Shown: in pieces, positions 48,905 to 62,900 of the stretch
Numbering within the stretch: the first letter of the stretch is position 1
How the letters are laid out: the number at the start of each line of letters is the position of its first letter
NCBI RefSeq assembly: GCF_051106095.1
Contig: NC_135786.1
Location: forward strand, 14,230,501 to 14,294,500
Direction: 5' to 3'
From: Pogona vitticeps
Taxonomy: Eukaryota; Chordata; Lepidosauria; Squamata; Agamidae
DNA length: 64,000 nucleotides
Notes under the pieces: generated by a model
What the model was told of the DNA's origin: nothing
The model's input: only the letters and a program-made list of their open reading frames with translations
The model's database searches: none
Made by a program: the position numbers and the translations under genes

Positions 48905-49035
48905 GTCAAAACAGAATCATAGAGTAATTGAGTTGGAAGCATCTTAGAATGTCATTGAATCCGACCCCCTGCTCAATGCTGCAATCCAAATTAAAGCACA
49001 TCCGACACATTCTTCAATGCCTCAGCAGCCAATCT
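48905..49035 (-). mobile_element. CR1 LINE 3' end, antisense
   Basis: AGAATCATAGAGTAATTGAG, then CCGACCCCCTGCTCAATGC, is the reversed CR1 terminus whose sense strand ends in the CR1-specific ATTCTATGATT-type repeat. It is truncated to its last 130 bases or so. Confidence 0.75.
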
Positions 49036-50323
49036 AGAAAAAGAACCTGAATTATAACCTCTTCTTCCCTTACTCCACAAACTTGTTTACTCATAGAGTA
49101 GTTCTATGTTCAGGGTAGGACTTGCACTTTACTCACTTAGTGACCTTTCCATTTTTAAAAGTCCTTAGTTATGGAAAAGGTGAGTGCTAAAGCTCTTTTG
49201 CATGGGAAGAGCTGTTTTAGGCAGCCTTTCTCCATGCTTGTGCTTCTTGGAATCTAAAGACTGCCATGTAGCAGGAGCCTTCCAAATGATGCTTGTATCC
49301 CATTGAACAAGTTTGGGTCAATCTGGTCCAATGTAAACACTTTCTAAGTGCCATTCATGTCAATAGGAACATGCTCTGAAATCTCTCCTTTGGAATCTAA
49401 CTAATACTTAACACTGGATTGTGTACCTTGCAAAAGAATGCATTCTCCTGTTTTAACTTTTTACTGTGTAATTTTTCTACAGAGAAACACAGTAAGAAAT
49501 TGGAGAGTCTGTTGACATTCTGCTAATTATGTGAGAGGAAAGGAAAGATAAGAGTACAAATGGCTAGCTTAGTTGAACATGTTCATTAAATGAACAATTT
49601 TTCCTCCTAGTTCTATGACTCCTCTATACATTTCTTCCCACTTCTTGTTTTGTTGCAAGAATTTGTGTTAACAATTCCTTGGAAGGACATGCATGATGTG
49701 ATTTTTTTCCAAAATTCTATGCTACTAGATTGGTTTTGTTGATTTTAAGACAAAAGTCCTACACACACCAGGGAGCGAGATCGTTGAAATGCAGTTGAAT
49801 ACACTTCTAAGTTGACCTGTGTAGGATTACACTGTAAATGTCATGTTGAGATGGCTGATTGCTCAATGTACTGTAATTAAGCTGTGATCAAACATAATAT
49901 GACCAATGGTATTTGGAATGAGGACACAAATAAGAACTCATGTTTTGTGTATCTCTTTAACTGAATGAATATATGATATTTTCTTTATGTAAAAAGATGT
50001 TTCATCCAGCTGTTCCATGGCAGCCCCATTTTCAAATAGTTGGTTGGTTATAAAGAGCACTAACTGTTTTTTTCTAGACATTATTTCTAAGAGATTAACC
50101 TTACAGGCTTCTTTTGAAGAGGAAAGCCCCTGCTATTAGACTAGTATGATCTAAATTTCTTTTAGAAAATGTGGGATAAAAGTTCTCTCCCAAATCACAA
50201 ACTTCTCTAGCTGCCTGAATACCTGCTTACAAGCCAGTTTGAGTCCAATAATTCTGTATAAGGAGGAATTTGTTGCTTGAAACACTGTTGCTTAGCATAA
50301 TAAGTTGCAACTTAGACTTTGTT

Positions 50324-50720
50324 GTTGTTATGATGTCCCATCAAGTCCCCTCCGACCTATGGCACCCTTATGAATGAGCACTCTCCAAATTCCTCTCTTC
50401 AACTGCCCTGCTCAGCTCTTGTAGACTGTGGCTTCCTTCAGGGAGTCAGTCCATCTTGTATTTGGTCTTTCTCCCTTCCTGTTGCCTTCAACTTTTCCTA
50501 GCACTACTGGCTTTTCCAGAGAACCTTGCCTTCTCATGATGTGGCCAAAGTAGGACAGCCTCAATTTCATGATTTTTGCCTCCAGAGGATGTTCAAGCTT
50601 GATTTGCTCTAGGACCCACTTGTTTGTCTTTCTGGCAACCCAGTGTATCCGCTAAGCTCTCCAGCACTATAATTCAAATGAATTAATTTTTTTCCTGTCA
50701 GCTTTCTTTTGAATCAGTGG
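50324..50720 (-). mobile_element. Older RTE (Bov-B-related) LINE fragment
   Basis: CTTCTCATGATGTGGCCAAAG, then GGACAGCCTCAATTTCATG, and CTTTCTGGCAACCCAGTG parallel the Bov-B text at about 45000-45120 (CTCATGAGATGGCCAAAGTA) with many differences. It is therefore an older or different RTE lineage, without an intact frame. Confidence 0.6.
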
Positions 50721-51090
50721 ACTGAAAATAAGGTTATGCTAAAAGCCAATACATTTGAAATTCTTGTAACAAGACTCTGGACCTACTCTAATTGTAGCTT
50801 ATATTAAACAACAGGATTTTAGCTATTATTCCTTTTCAAGCAATAACGGCTTTATAAATACATTAGATGATAGAAAACATTTCTCTAATTCATATGAAAG
50901 TTAAGAACTGATAAACATTCAATATATTTCATTTCCTATTAAGTACTGTGTGGTATATGCAGTGAAAGATAGCTTAAACATACTTGCTCAAAATTATAAA
51001 TAAATAATAACAAATACTTGGTCAAATTATACTGAAAGTAAAATGTAATGGAGCCAAATACTTAGTCAACATTATACTTCAAGTGAAATA

Positions 51091-51470
51091 CAGTGGTACC
51101 TCGACTTACGAAATTAATCTGTATTGGAACGGCATTCGTACATCGAAAAGTTCGTAAGTCGAGGCAAAATTTCCCATAGGAATGCATTGAAAACCATTTA
51201 ATCCGTACCAACTGTTTTTCGTTCTTATGTCGAGGCGCTGTTCACAAGTAGAGTTCTCATAGGAACTAATGCAAAGCTGGTTAATCCATACTCTACCACT
51301 AGGGGGAGAAATTTTTTATTTTATTTTTCTTCTTTTGACCTAAGATGACCTTTGGTTAAAAAAAGGGCAGGAAAGGTTCGTTCGCAAGTCGAAGCAACGT
51401 TTTGCGAACAGAGCCGTTCGTAACTCAAAATGTTCATAAGTGGAGACATTCGTAAGTTGAGGTACCACTG
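51091..51470. mobile_element. CAGTGG-family TIR element, complete
   Basis: Ends CAGTGGTACCTCGACTTACG and CGTAAGTTGAGGTACCACTG are inverted, and TA flanks both sides. An internal CCACTAGGGGGAGAA word is shared with the copies at 17409 and 59866. Non-autonomous. Confidence 0.87.
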
Positions 51471-53673
51471 TAAACTGGTTAGTGGGATAAATGCTTGTTC
51501 TTTGTCACACAGGAAGATAATGTTAATGCTTCTTTTGTGCTATTTTTATAAGAAAAGAAAAAGTAATAGTTCATAAGCATTCAACAGTTTGCACCAAATA
51601 TGTCAAAACAATGCACTCATGAGCACTAAAACTTTGAGTTAGAAAGCAAAGAAAGCTGACTTAAATTCCCTACATCACATGGATCAAAATAAGGTTATGC
51701 TAAAAGCTAATACACTTGGAATTCTCTTCTGGAGAGGCGAAACTTCATTCATAGTTGTTTCTGCTTTATTATATGCCTCCAAAGCAAGAATGCACAACTT
51801 AAAGCCTTTCTGTTATGCTTAGAGTGCAACTTCCATCACCTAATATAAGTCCAGATAAGAGTTTGCTGAGAACCAATGACCAGCATTACCTGGCAGGCAG
51901 ATCCAAGTGGTGTTCTAAAGTAAGGCAAGTTTGCTACAAGCACCAAGAGTAACAGTATTATGTCTTTGGCACATCAATGGACACATTAAGGATCAGGGTT
52001 TGCCTCCTTTCGATAAATAATTGTACCCCTAATGGTGTCAGTACTATCGTTCAAGTTAAGGTCATGGTGACAGATGATCTACACTTGCTTTCTGCATAGG
52101 CTACCTGCTACAGCCTTTCCAACCTCCACTCCCATCAAAACCTCATTGTTTACCGTGCTAGCTACTTTGATGGGTATTGTAATCAAAGAGAGCAAGAGGG
52201 CATTGCACTGGGGAAGGCTGTGCTACAACCACCCCTTTCTTGCCTTGTGGACTCCCAATTTGAAACTCTCCATACACAGGTGTGTGCATGGAGACACACA
52301 TATCCCAAAAGGCCGCATGACTCTGCTTTTGTCTACAGAGAAGTACGGTAAATCCCACTGTGTAGAGTTGGGCTTGCTGCCATGTAGATGTGAATAGTAT
52401 TATAATCTCTGGATACCATTTCATGCATCTAATGGGCTCTAGTCGCCAAGGAACATATTTAATATTTGAAGCTAATGGGATCCTTAGTTGGTTTTAATGA
52501 ACACCAAGGTTGCATTGAAGAATAAGAAATGGCTGCTTAGAAAAGATAATAATATATATTCTATAAATATTTAACTAACAAGAAAATGCATGCAGACCAA
52601 TTGCAGTGCTCAAACTATACTACTCATTCACCTGAAGCTCTTACAATGTTTAGCTTTATTCTTAAGTCTTAGGACTGCAGCCCTATAAATTGAGTACATT
52701 TTACCTGCTAAAAGGCTGCAAATGACTGCATCTAGTGTAAATGGCAATCCTGACCCTGTTGAAGTAGTGATGAATTCACCATTGACCTTGACTTCAATAC
52801 AGTAAGGCTGCTGTCTTCCTCCAGTGTTAATATTATGGGTCTTAAAAATAACTTGTCAGGATCAGGATAGACAAAATGAAGTGTTTCTTCACAATACATA
52901 ATACTTAACATTCTCTGGCTCACTAGCAATGATTACTAGCTTAACAGCATCGGATAAATAACGAGAGCTGGCATTATGAATGGCCTTTAGCTGCTGTAGC
53001 TAAGTGGAGCCTTTGTGCCTGTAGGGAAAACTGTCTCTGAGTACGGGATAATTGTTTATTTTATAGCCTACTGGTGACTTTCTATAGGTATCATATTCAT
53101 TAAAAGTGAAGAAATAATGCTAAACAAGGACCCTTCATTTCCTACAGCAGTGCAGTTCTCTTTGCATTTCTAGAGAGATGACTCCATTATTTTTTTTAAT
53201 GAATGGATTGTAAGTTCAGCTAAAGCACAGACCAGCTTAATTATTTGTCCTGCTCTTGGCATTTTGTTCTTCTTTCATTTGTTTCTTAGAATCAATTTGC
53301 ATTAAGGTTCTGTTAGGATGCACTTCAGTTCATTTCAAAATGGCAAGTATGTACAAATGATGTTATGCGAAAATTAATTGGGATAATTGGGGTCTTCCCA
53401 AGTGGAGATAGCTTGGCAATCAGAAGGAACTATAGAAACGACCCTATAGTATTGAGTACCTCCTTTAGCCATTACTAACTCCAAGCTCCTTTGAACTGGC
53501 TGAATGTTACTCTTAATGAAAATATACAACTGCATCCAGATTCACTGGTGTTGCAAGTGCTGGACTGGTAGAGTTACCTTACTTTGCTTCACTGCTGTCT
53601 GTCATAATCTGCCCCGTCAACTGAAGCACTTTGATGTACTCTTTCGATTTAGGAAGCTGTAATGTTTATAACT

Positions 53674-53696
53674 TTTATTGTTCAAAATGCTTTATT
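53674..53696 (-). terminator. TUBB1: Polyadenylation signals of TUBB1
   Basis: AATAAA on the minus strand (TTTATT on +) occurs at 53674-53679 and 53691-53696, about 280-300 bases past the TUBB1 stop codon. Confidence 0.5.
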
Positions 53697-53976
53697 AGCA
53701 ATTAAAGGTACTACTTCAGAAGAACTGCTAACTGCTTTGATCAGCTGGGGATACCAACTTTAAACAGCTACAAGTAGGATGATGTTTTCTGGTATGTAAG
53801 AGTCGACAGTGTAGTTGTGTGTAGTTTGGCTTAATGCAAAAAACAAAAACAAAACACAAACCTGAACGCAGTGTATCATTAAAAGTTCAGTCAGAAATGC
53901 AGGTGAGCCCAGCCACCTTATCGGCAGTAATTAGTTTGCTGGGGAGGGGATAAAGTTCAATCACTATTCTTTAATT

Positions 53977-56900
53977 TTAAAGGGTTTCCTTTTCTTCTTT
54001 ACTGCTGTTCCCTTCTACTTCCACTTCTACTTCTTCATATTCCTCTACCTCTGCTGTAGCATCTTGATACTGCTGGTATTCAGACACCAAGTCATTAGTG
54101 TTGCCTTCTGCTTCAGAAAACTCCATGTCATCCATTCCTTCACCAGTGTACCAATGCAGAAATGCTTTTCTCCTGAACATTGCCGAGAACTGTGCCGAGA
54201 TCCGTCGGAATATCTCCTGTATGGCTGTATTGTTCCCTATGAAGGTAGCTGCCATCTTTAGCCCACGAGGTGGAATGTCACACACAGCCACCTTGACATT
54301 GTTGGGGATCCACTCCACAAAGTGACTGCTGTTCCTGGTCTGCACAGCCAAGAGCTGTTCATCTACCTCCTTGGTTGACATGTGGCCTCTGAAGATGCAC
54401 GCCACAGTCAAGTACCGCCCATGACGTGGGTCGCAGGCTGTCATCATGTTCCTTGCATCAAACATCTGTTGAGTGAGCTCTGGAACCGAGAGAGCTCTAT
54501 ATTCCTGGCTGCCTCGTGCTGTTAATGGAGCAAAGCCTGGCATAAAGAAATGGAGTCTGGGGAAGGGCACCATGTTGACTGCCAACTTTCTCAGGTCTGC
54601 ATTGAGCTGCCCAGGAAAGCGGAGCGAGGTGGTGACGCCACTCATGGTGAGAGACACCAAATGATTCAGGTCTCCGTAGGTTGGAGAGCGGAGCTTCAGG
54701 GTTCTAAAACAAATGTCATACAAAGCTTCATTGTCAATGCAGAAGGTTTCATCTGTGTTCTCTATCAGCTGGTGAATGGATAACACGGCATTGTAGGGTT
54801 CAACGACAGTGTCTGAAACTTTGGGTGACGGCAGCACACTGAAAGTGTTCATGATCCTGTCCGGGTATTCTTCCTTGATTTTGTTGATCAGAAGAGTGCC
54901 CATGCCAGAGCCTGTTCCCCCACCCAGGGAGTGGGCAAGCTGAAAGCCCTGGAGGCAGTCACAACCCTCACACTCATTCCTCAGGACATCCATTACATTT
55001 TCAATCAGCTCTGCTCCTTCCGTGTAATGACCTTTGGCCCAGTTGTTCCCGGCACCTGAATTTCCTGAAAACATAATTATAAGAAAAACAAGGTAAAAGT
55101 CAGTGAGAAGAAAATGCACTTAAAAAAAATTAATTCCAAAATTATTATTTTTAAAATATGCCCATGGTGCAAAAGAAAAGAAAATATAAATCAACATATT
55201 CACAAAGGCTTTCACGGCCGGAATCTAATGGTTGCTGTGGTTTTTTGGGGCTCTTTGGCCATGTTCTGATGGTCGTTCTTCCTAACGTTTCGCCAGTCTC
55301 TGTAGCCGGCATCTTCGGAGGACAGCACCTCTAAAGATGCCGGCCACAGAGATTGGTAAAACGTTAGGAAGAACAACCTTCAGAACACGGCCAAAGAGCC
55401 CGAAAAACCCACAACAACCAATAAATCAACAGTGTCATTTAAAAGTCTACAATAAGGCAGCTGCTAAAGGCAAACATGGACATGCTTTTAAGTGCATTTG
55501 AAACAGCTTGGGTCCACATCTTGCAGAAAAGCATGTATTGAATAATCACTTTATCGCAACCACGAGCAAACTGTGACCTTCCAAATACTGAACTGCAGCT
55601 CAGAACATCTCTCACCGTTGACTGTGTTCGTTTGGACTGATGGCGCTCACAATGCAACATCTCAAGGACCAGACATTGCCACCTCTGCTTGTACAGACTG
55701 GTTCAGTTACACCTTAAGACACAACCTTATTTGGAGGTAAGCCCATTGAATTCAGTTGGATCTACTTCCGAGTAAACATGCAGACAATGGCACAGATAGC
55801 TTACATTTTATTTTTGAATATATTTAATTATGTTTTAGAATGATTTGCTGATTTCCTGTGCAAGAATTCGTTGGGAAACTTGGTTCTAGCCAGGCTTTTG
55901 TTAGTCTTAACTGCCTTTTTCCGATCAAGGACTGTGATGTATGCTAAAAATCTGCAAAGTGAAACCTCACATTTTGTTACCACAACAAGATTTAGAATTA
56001 TTTGGAGGATGGAAGTTGAGGTCACACTGCATATTTGGCAGGAGACAAAAATATAGCAACCTTTTATTAAATGTAAGAGTGTTGTGACATGTGGAGAAAT
56101 TCATAAAAGTTCTTCAGGAACTCTTCTACCTTCAAATATCTTAGCCAAATCTTCCCAGATATTTTCAGTTTTTATCTGCAACTACAAAGGATAGAGATAC
56201 TTACTGTGTGTGTTCAGTAAGAATGAATAGATTCACAGTGCTCGTAAGCAATGGTTGAAGAGGTCAAGGGCGTTGTTGACACTGCACAGTTACAGCAGGT
56301 TGATTCCACTTTAACTGCCTTTGTGCCATCCTATGAAATCCTTGGATTTGTAGTTTGGTGAAACGGTGAGATATTTTTGCTAGAGTTTTGATGGCCACTC
56401 CTAAACTACAGGTCAGATTTCCAAGTGCCTAACCAAACTACCAACATTAATTTGACCAAACTCCGAGAGGCAGTGAAAGACAGGAGGGCCTGGCGTGCTC
56501 TGGTCCATGGGGTCACGAAGAGTCAGACGCGACTTAATGACTAAACAACAACCACAACCAAACTACATGTTGCAAGATTCCGTAGGGTGAAGCCAGAGCA
56601 GTAAAAAGCATTGAATGTGTAATATAGATTCCTTTCCATTTGAAATGTATAATAGCCATGTTGCTTACAGAAATAGCCATTTATTAGATTCTATTGATAT
56701 TATTACTACATCACACATACCATGAATAAAGTTATCAGGGCGAAAGAATGGACCTATTTTGCTTGATCGCACACTGTCCATCGTTCCTGGTTCCAGGTCT
56801 ACTAGGATAGCACGGGGAACATATTTATTGGCTGCGGCAAAGGAAAAACAGGTCAGAGTAAAGGTTGTTACAAGTAATATTTGATACAGCCATGCTTTTG

Positions 56901-59900
56901 ATGATGTTCTTAATGTAAAAGAGATACCTAACATGTATACACAAGAGGTACATTCTAAGTGGCCAAAGAGGTCTGCTTCTCATAGGATATTATTTTCTTC
57001 ACTTCCCTACCTTGCATCTAGCGTGTTTTGTTTTGTGACCAGCCACTGGAAGATGAATATAGGCTGAATTTGAAAGTGATTACTGAAGTTTTCATCTTCA
57101 TAATGGTGTTTAAAAACAAACAATCGTGGTACTTCCACGATTAAAGTGATACACCTGCCTCCAGCATTAGAGTTGACCGTTGTGAATTCTCCCTCCCTCT
57201 CACACACAGATCTCAAAAATGTGCATACTTTTAGATTTGAACAGCACTGTTCCTCTGCTTTCAATTTTAAAGAACCACAACATGGTAAATGCTTACAATG
57301 AAAACATATTTGCTAGTGAGTGTTCCCTCTGTTCCTGCCTATTAAATGATGAGGTGAAAAAAAATACACAGGCCGCTTCTTCTTTCCAAGAGCTGGCAAG
57401 GAGAATCCCTTCAGTTAGATGATGGGTCAGTGGGCTTAAAGTGTGGGTGCCAGAAGACTAAATGAGACTAAATAATAGATAGGACAGGAGAACCGTGAAT
57501 AGAATTGTCTTTGCATCAACAGACAATAAGGTGTTACTTGTTTCCTTCCTGACTTATACTTTTTATCTATGAAACCAGGGTGGTTTGCCTTGCTTTTACT
57601 CTTTAATGCCATCTCACTGAAGGATAGTTGGTTTAACAATTACACTCACAAGTGGCTCCTTCTGATGTTATTGGACTCCCATCAGTCCTTGTTTGGAAAG
57701 CCCCATAACAACAGACATGGGAAGTTTCATCTCAGCCACGTCTAGAAGGCCACCAAGTGACTGCTTCCAAACTAAACCAGTCCCCAACCAAAGAGTAGAA
57801 GAAGAAATCTTGAGATCCTAGATGACAGGGATGGTATCTTTGACAAGGTCAATAGTAGTGCTGGTCATGTTAACTTGTGAGGGGGAGCCTGCTCTTAGCA
57901 GAAGTTTAATCTCACTGTTTTCTACATAACTCACATGTCTTATATATGTTTGTTGAGAAATAAAAATTGCTTTCATTAGGGCTTATTCCCAAACAAGCAT
58001 ATATCGAATTGTAAGATTTTAAATGGATTGTAAACTAAGTGGCAATTCTGTTATGTTTTTATGCTGAAAAGGTTGAAACTGTCATTGTTTTTAACTGGTC
58101 TAAAGACTGCAATAAAAATAGGTATGTATGTGTGTATGAATTGCAGCTACAGTTGAATAAAGCAGCAGCAGTGCAGTCCTATGAAAGATGCTGACACAAA
58201 ACTCAGCTCTAATTGGTTTCCATTGAACCTGCTCTGAGAAAAGTTGAGTGTAGGCTTGCTGTCCTCATCTCTTTTCCCATTTGTGACTCTGAGGCTGACA
58301 CTGCAATCCACTCAAGTATTTCTCATAAACGGGTAAACATGTACATGTATACACTTCAAAGTAACAGAAGATGAAAACATGTGTGCTATTTTTATCCTGC
58401 TGTCGCACCTGAAAGTAAATTTCCCTTATTAGCCCTTTCATACTTACAATAAGCTTCATTGAAGTACACATTTAGTCTCTCCTGCTGTAGCACCGAATCA
58501 CCACAGTAATTTCCTGTGATGTCAACTCCATGCTCGCTGCTTATGATTTCCCAGAACTACAAAAAAGAGGCAAGAAAAAAAAATTGTGAACAAGTAGTTG
58601 GTTCTGGTCTGCCCTTCTCCTGCAGAATTCAAGGCATAACATGGGGTTTGAGGCTGTCTCCTGTTTATGAGTACATTTGTGAATGAGCTGCCCTTCCATT
58701 AAATAGTTCATCAGTGTTACATCCAACTCAAATCAGATACTACAGTGGGGCCTTGCAAGACGAATGTAATTCATTCTGCGAATAGCGCTGTCTTGTGAAA
58801 AATTTGTAGTGCGAAAAGCATTTTCCAATAGGAATGCATTGCAATGCATTCCTATGGGAACCTCGCAAGACAAATTAATATTTTTGTCTTCCAAGGCATC
58901 GGTCTTGGGGGGAAAATCGTCTTGCGAAGCACAGCCATAGAAGAAACCGTCTTGCAAAGCGCCATAGCGATCGCAAAAGCCATTCATCTTGCGGGTTTTT
59001 CATCTCGCAAGGCGTTCGTCTTGCGAGGCACCACTGTACTTATAGGTAAAACAAAATTAAAAGTAAAGAATAAAAAAATAACAGAACAAATAAAAAGGAC
59101 AAAAGCATGGTGGCACCTTAAATATTGACTGTTATACTTTTCTAACATGAGCTTTCATGGACAAGACCACTTTAAAGAGACATAACATGGCACATATTTA
59201 TACATGGCATCAATCTATAGATATAAAAATACAAAACTTAAAGTAACAGCAACAGAAAAATACTATTTAGTGCTCCTAAACCAATGTAAAAAAACTGTGA
59301 TATTAAAACTGCAGAGTTGCATTAGAGTTGCATTAAAGAGTCTGTGTGGCAAAAGCATCTTTTCTGTCCATCCTAAGCACAAATGTAATCCTATACAATC
59401 CTGTTGTACAAGACTGGGAAAAGGGAAAAGGCTGTAGATGGATGAAAAAAGACTTTATCACCCCCTTCCAACTAGAGATTGGTAAATCACATCTTAAAAG
59501 TAAACGTACTTTAAAACAGTTGTTGCTATTAAAATTGTGATATTTACAGTTAACTTTTTAGAGCTGGTGTTATGCAACAGTAGATGGAATTATTACTTTT
59601 AAAACAAAATTCTTGAATGCTACAGGTTACTAGACTGGGGTACTGTATTTAGTACTGTATATCAAAACAATGATTCCCCACACCATTGTAATTATAAAAG
59701 GCAAAGAGTCATAGTTACACTACAGAAGGATCACAGTTGTTTCTCACAGAGTTGTAAGTATAATATGACTTATATCATCATTAGTTCAAGGAAAGAGAGA
59801 ATTAATCATGTGTAAGTTTTGTAGCTAGGATAACTAATCTTTGAGGCATCTTTTTAAAAAAAGTACAGTGGAACCTCGACCTACGAACGTCCCTACCTAC

Positions 59901-62900
59901 GAACATTTCAACTTATGAACTGCTCCATTTGCAAAATTTTGCTTCGACTTGTGAATGGAGCTTTGACTTATGAACGGAAAAAAGTGTTCTGTTTAAAAGA
60001 TGTTCCCTCCCCACTCCCTCCTTTCCTGCCCTTTTTTTTAACCTAAAATCATCTTAGTCAAAAGAAGAAAAAATAAAACAATTCTCCCCCTAGTGGTAGA
60101 GTACAGATTAACCGGCTTTACATTAGTTCCTATGGGAACTAATGCCTCTACTTTCGAACGGCGTCTCTAAAGAACGAAAAACAGCTGGAATGGATTATAA
60201 TGCATTCCTATGGGGAATTTTGCTTTGACTTTTGAATGTTGTGATGTTCGAACACCATTCCAATACAGATTAAGTTTATAAATCGAGGTTCCACTGTACT
60301 GGTATACTGTAGCTCAGTGGATTAGAGAACATGGCTGAGAGTTCAAATTTTCCTGGAAAAGGGACCACTCACATATGCCCAGGTCATGTGTGGCTGGTGG
60401 TGTTATATATCCCATTACCTTTGCAGCCTTGCACAAACTACACTGCTGCAGAATGCTACTGGAAGGATGGACTGGTAAACCTTATGAGTGCTTCATAAAA
60501 AGAAAGGGTGCCATAAGTCTGAACCATCTTCATGGTGTACAGTTTCAAAAGACAACCATGTTTTGTTGGCTGCAAGCTTTTACAAACTGTGCATGATGCA
60601 GGTGGGTTGCAATCAATACAAGTCTAATACACGTTTGTGAGTCTCCAGGGTGCCAGAAGACTCATAACACCTTACAATGTTGTAATGAGCTATATCATTG
60701 GGTAACGTGCATGCAATTGTTATGGTTATTCCTTTGGGGGATTAATTTTAAAAAAACACTTTTGTAAAAGACTTTAGGGGGAAGCAGCTGTTTATACACA
60801 TTGTGCCATGGTGGGCATTAAAGCCCATAAGGAAACTAGACAAGAATTTTATTATCTGTAACAAGAAAAGCAACAGGCAACTCGATCCAGCACCCAGCTA
60901 CAACTGAACCCAGTGCCACTGACAGGCTAAATATGATGATAGAATCCACTCAATCTGTCTCTTCAGAAGAAAATAAGAAATAGGGAACTATAACAAATAA
61001 AGCAGGCCAGGAATGTAAAGTTGTTTGCATGTTTAACATAACAACAACATGCTGTCAAATAGATTCTGACTTATGATGACACTCCTAGGTCTTTCAAGGC
61101 ATAAATATTTAGAAGCTGCTTCCCAGTCACTCCTTCTGGAGGTACTCTGGGACAGTGCAGCTTGCCCAAGGCCACACACGGGGCGGGGGACACAATCCTG
61201 TGCCCTCCCCTGGAGGCACTGGGAGAATTCAAATTCCTGGCCTCTGCCTCTCTGCTGAAAAGCACACTAGGGACAACTGAACTGTACAGTGCTCCGTATT
61301 ACTCCCAAAGGCCAGCAAAGCCTGAATCCACACTGACACTTGGTGGTGGGTCTCCACCTTAACATGCTAGCATTAGCTTGGAAATCTCTCACAAGAAAGG
61401 CTACCTGCCTGCTTTTCAAAGGGGTTACCACTCTTTTTTTTTTTTTGGTCAATGTGCCATGGTCAGCGGGCACATCAGCAATGGACCAAGTGTACACCAA
61501 GGTAGTGGGAGAAGGGACCCCGGGCATGTATAAGCATGCATCATCATCCTATTATGTGTGCAGATTCTAGCAGGTTGAAAACTCTTTGGTAATCCCCACA
61601 GCTTCTTCATCCAGAGAAACAGGTACTGGTGTGGTCTTCTATAACAGTGTGCCCTGCTGCTCATCTTGTTTATTTAGTCAATTAGTTATGCTTATACCCA
61701 GACTCCCCCCCCCCAATGAGATTGAAGCAGCACATATGGCTCTCTGGCTTTATCCTCATAACACCCTTGGGGGGGGGGGGGGGTAGGTCCGGCTGAGCCT
61801 GAGAGTGTGTGATTGGCCAAGGTCACCCAGTGAGTTTCCTCATTCAGTTGGTGACTTGAATCTGGATTTCCCAAGTGCCAGGTCAACACTTGAAGCCCCT
61901 TCACTTCTGTCTCTCTGGTGTTGACTGTTTTCCTAGATCAAAGTACACCCTTGTAGGGAAAAAGTATGATCTGTTAATCAGCATGGCGGCTCAAGATCAA
62001 AACCACAGCAACAGCCAGGCAGAATTTTCATAGAAGACGAAAAGTGGCATGAAGTGGAAAGCAACTGGCTGAGCCTCGACTCTATCTAGCTGCTCCGCTG
62101 GGACACCCAGCCCTTCTATGTCTTTATCTGGGAATGCAAGTGTGTGAACAGAGGCACACCCTTTTTTTTTTCAAAGTCTTCAGTATTTTAAATGCCTCAC
62201 ATCCAAGAAATTGTTCACATTCAGACTGCCCCCTAAAGTCTTGCGGACTCCCTCCAAATTCTCTAGCAATAGTTGGACATGAGGCTTTGGAAAAAGGACA
62301 CAAAGATGGTGGTTGAGTCCCTTGCTTGTGTTCAGCATCTGAGAGTCAGGAGTATCCTGCTTTTAGGTGTAAGAGGTTTAACTGATGTGATATGGCTACT
62401 AGCCCCCGGCTGATCAAGCCATCCCCCTGTACATAGAACCTTTCTGTTCATGACATTTAGATCCAGGAACAGCCTGTCTGCACTGTTGCTTTCCACCAGC
62501 AAAAACAACCAGCTGATCAAGTTTTCTTTGGCACATGTTTTCATGGAGTCTAGCCTGGGGTTAAGTGTCTTGCTGATGCCTTCTCCCACAAGCTGCCGTA
62601 AACTACACAAAGATCTGTAGCAATTTTTCCCCCTCAAAAGGCAGAGTCTTTTCTTCCTCGGCTTTCGTCACAAAGAATTTCATATCCAAAGCACAGTCAT
62701 TCTTTTCAGCACCATTTTGAAGACCACAGAACAACTGGGTGGGATTCAAAGGATCACCTGTCAGCCAACTTGTACATTAAATATATTTTCAGGCAATTTT
62801 GTCACTGTGTTATATCTTATCGTGTCCATGACCTTAAGGAATAATAATGTGTACATCTACTTTTCAGATAGTTTTCAGCTTAGAATGCCAAAATAATTTT

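Larger units (their letters stand above)
48656..53670. other. Intergenic stretch between ATP5F1E and TUBB1
   Basis: Two convergent genes end on either side. It holds a CR1 end (48905), an RTE piece (50324) and a TIR element (51091). The long open frames near 52074-52424 on both strands have no domain signature and overlap each other, so they are discounted. Confidence 0.5.

Noticed and set aside
52074-52424. Overlapping + and - frames of 107 and 88 residues
   Set aside because: No domain, no splice context, and opposite-strand overlap; probably chance.
61768-61784. Run of about 17 G bases as a possible quadruplex regulator
   Set aside because: It sits inside a SINE copy in an intron and is best explained as homopolymer expansion or assembly noise.
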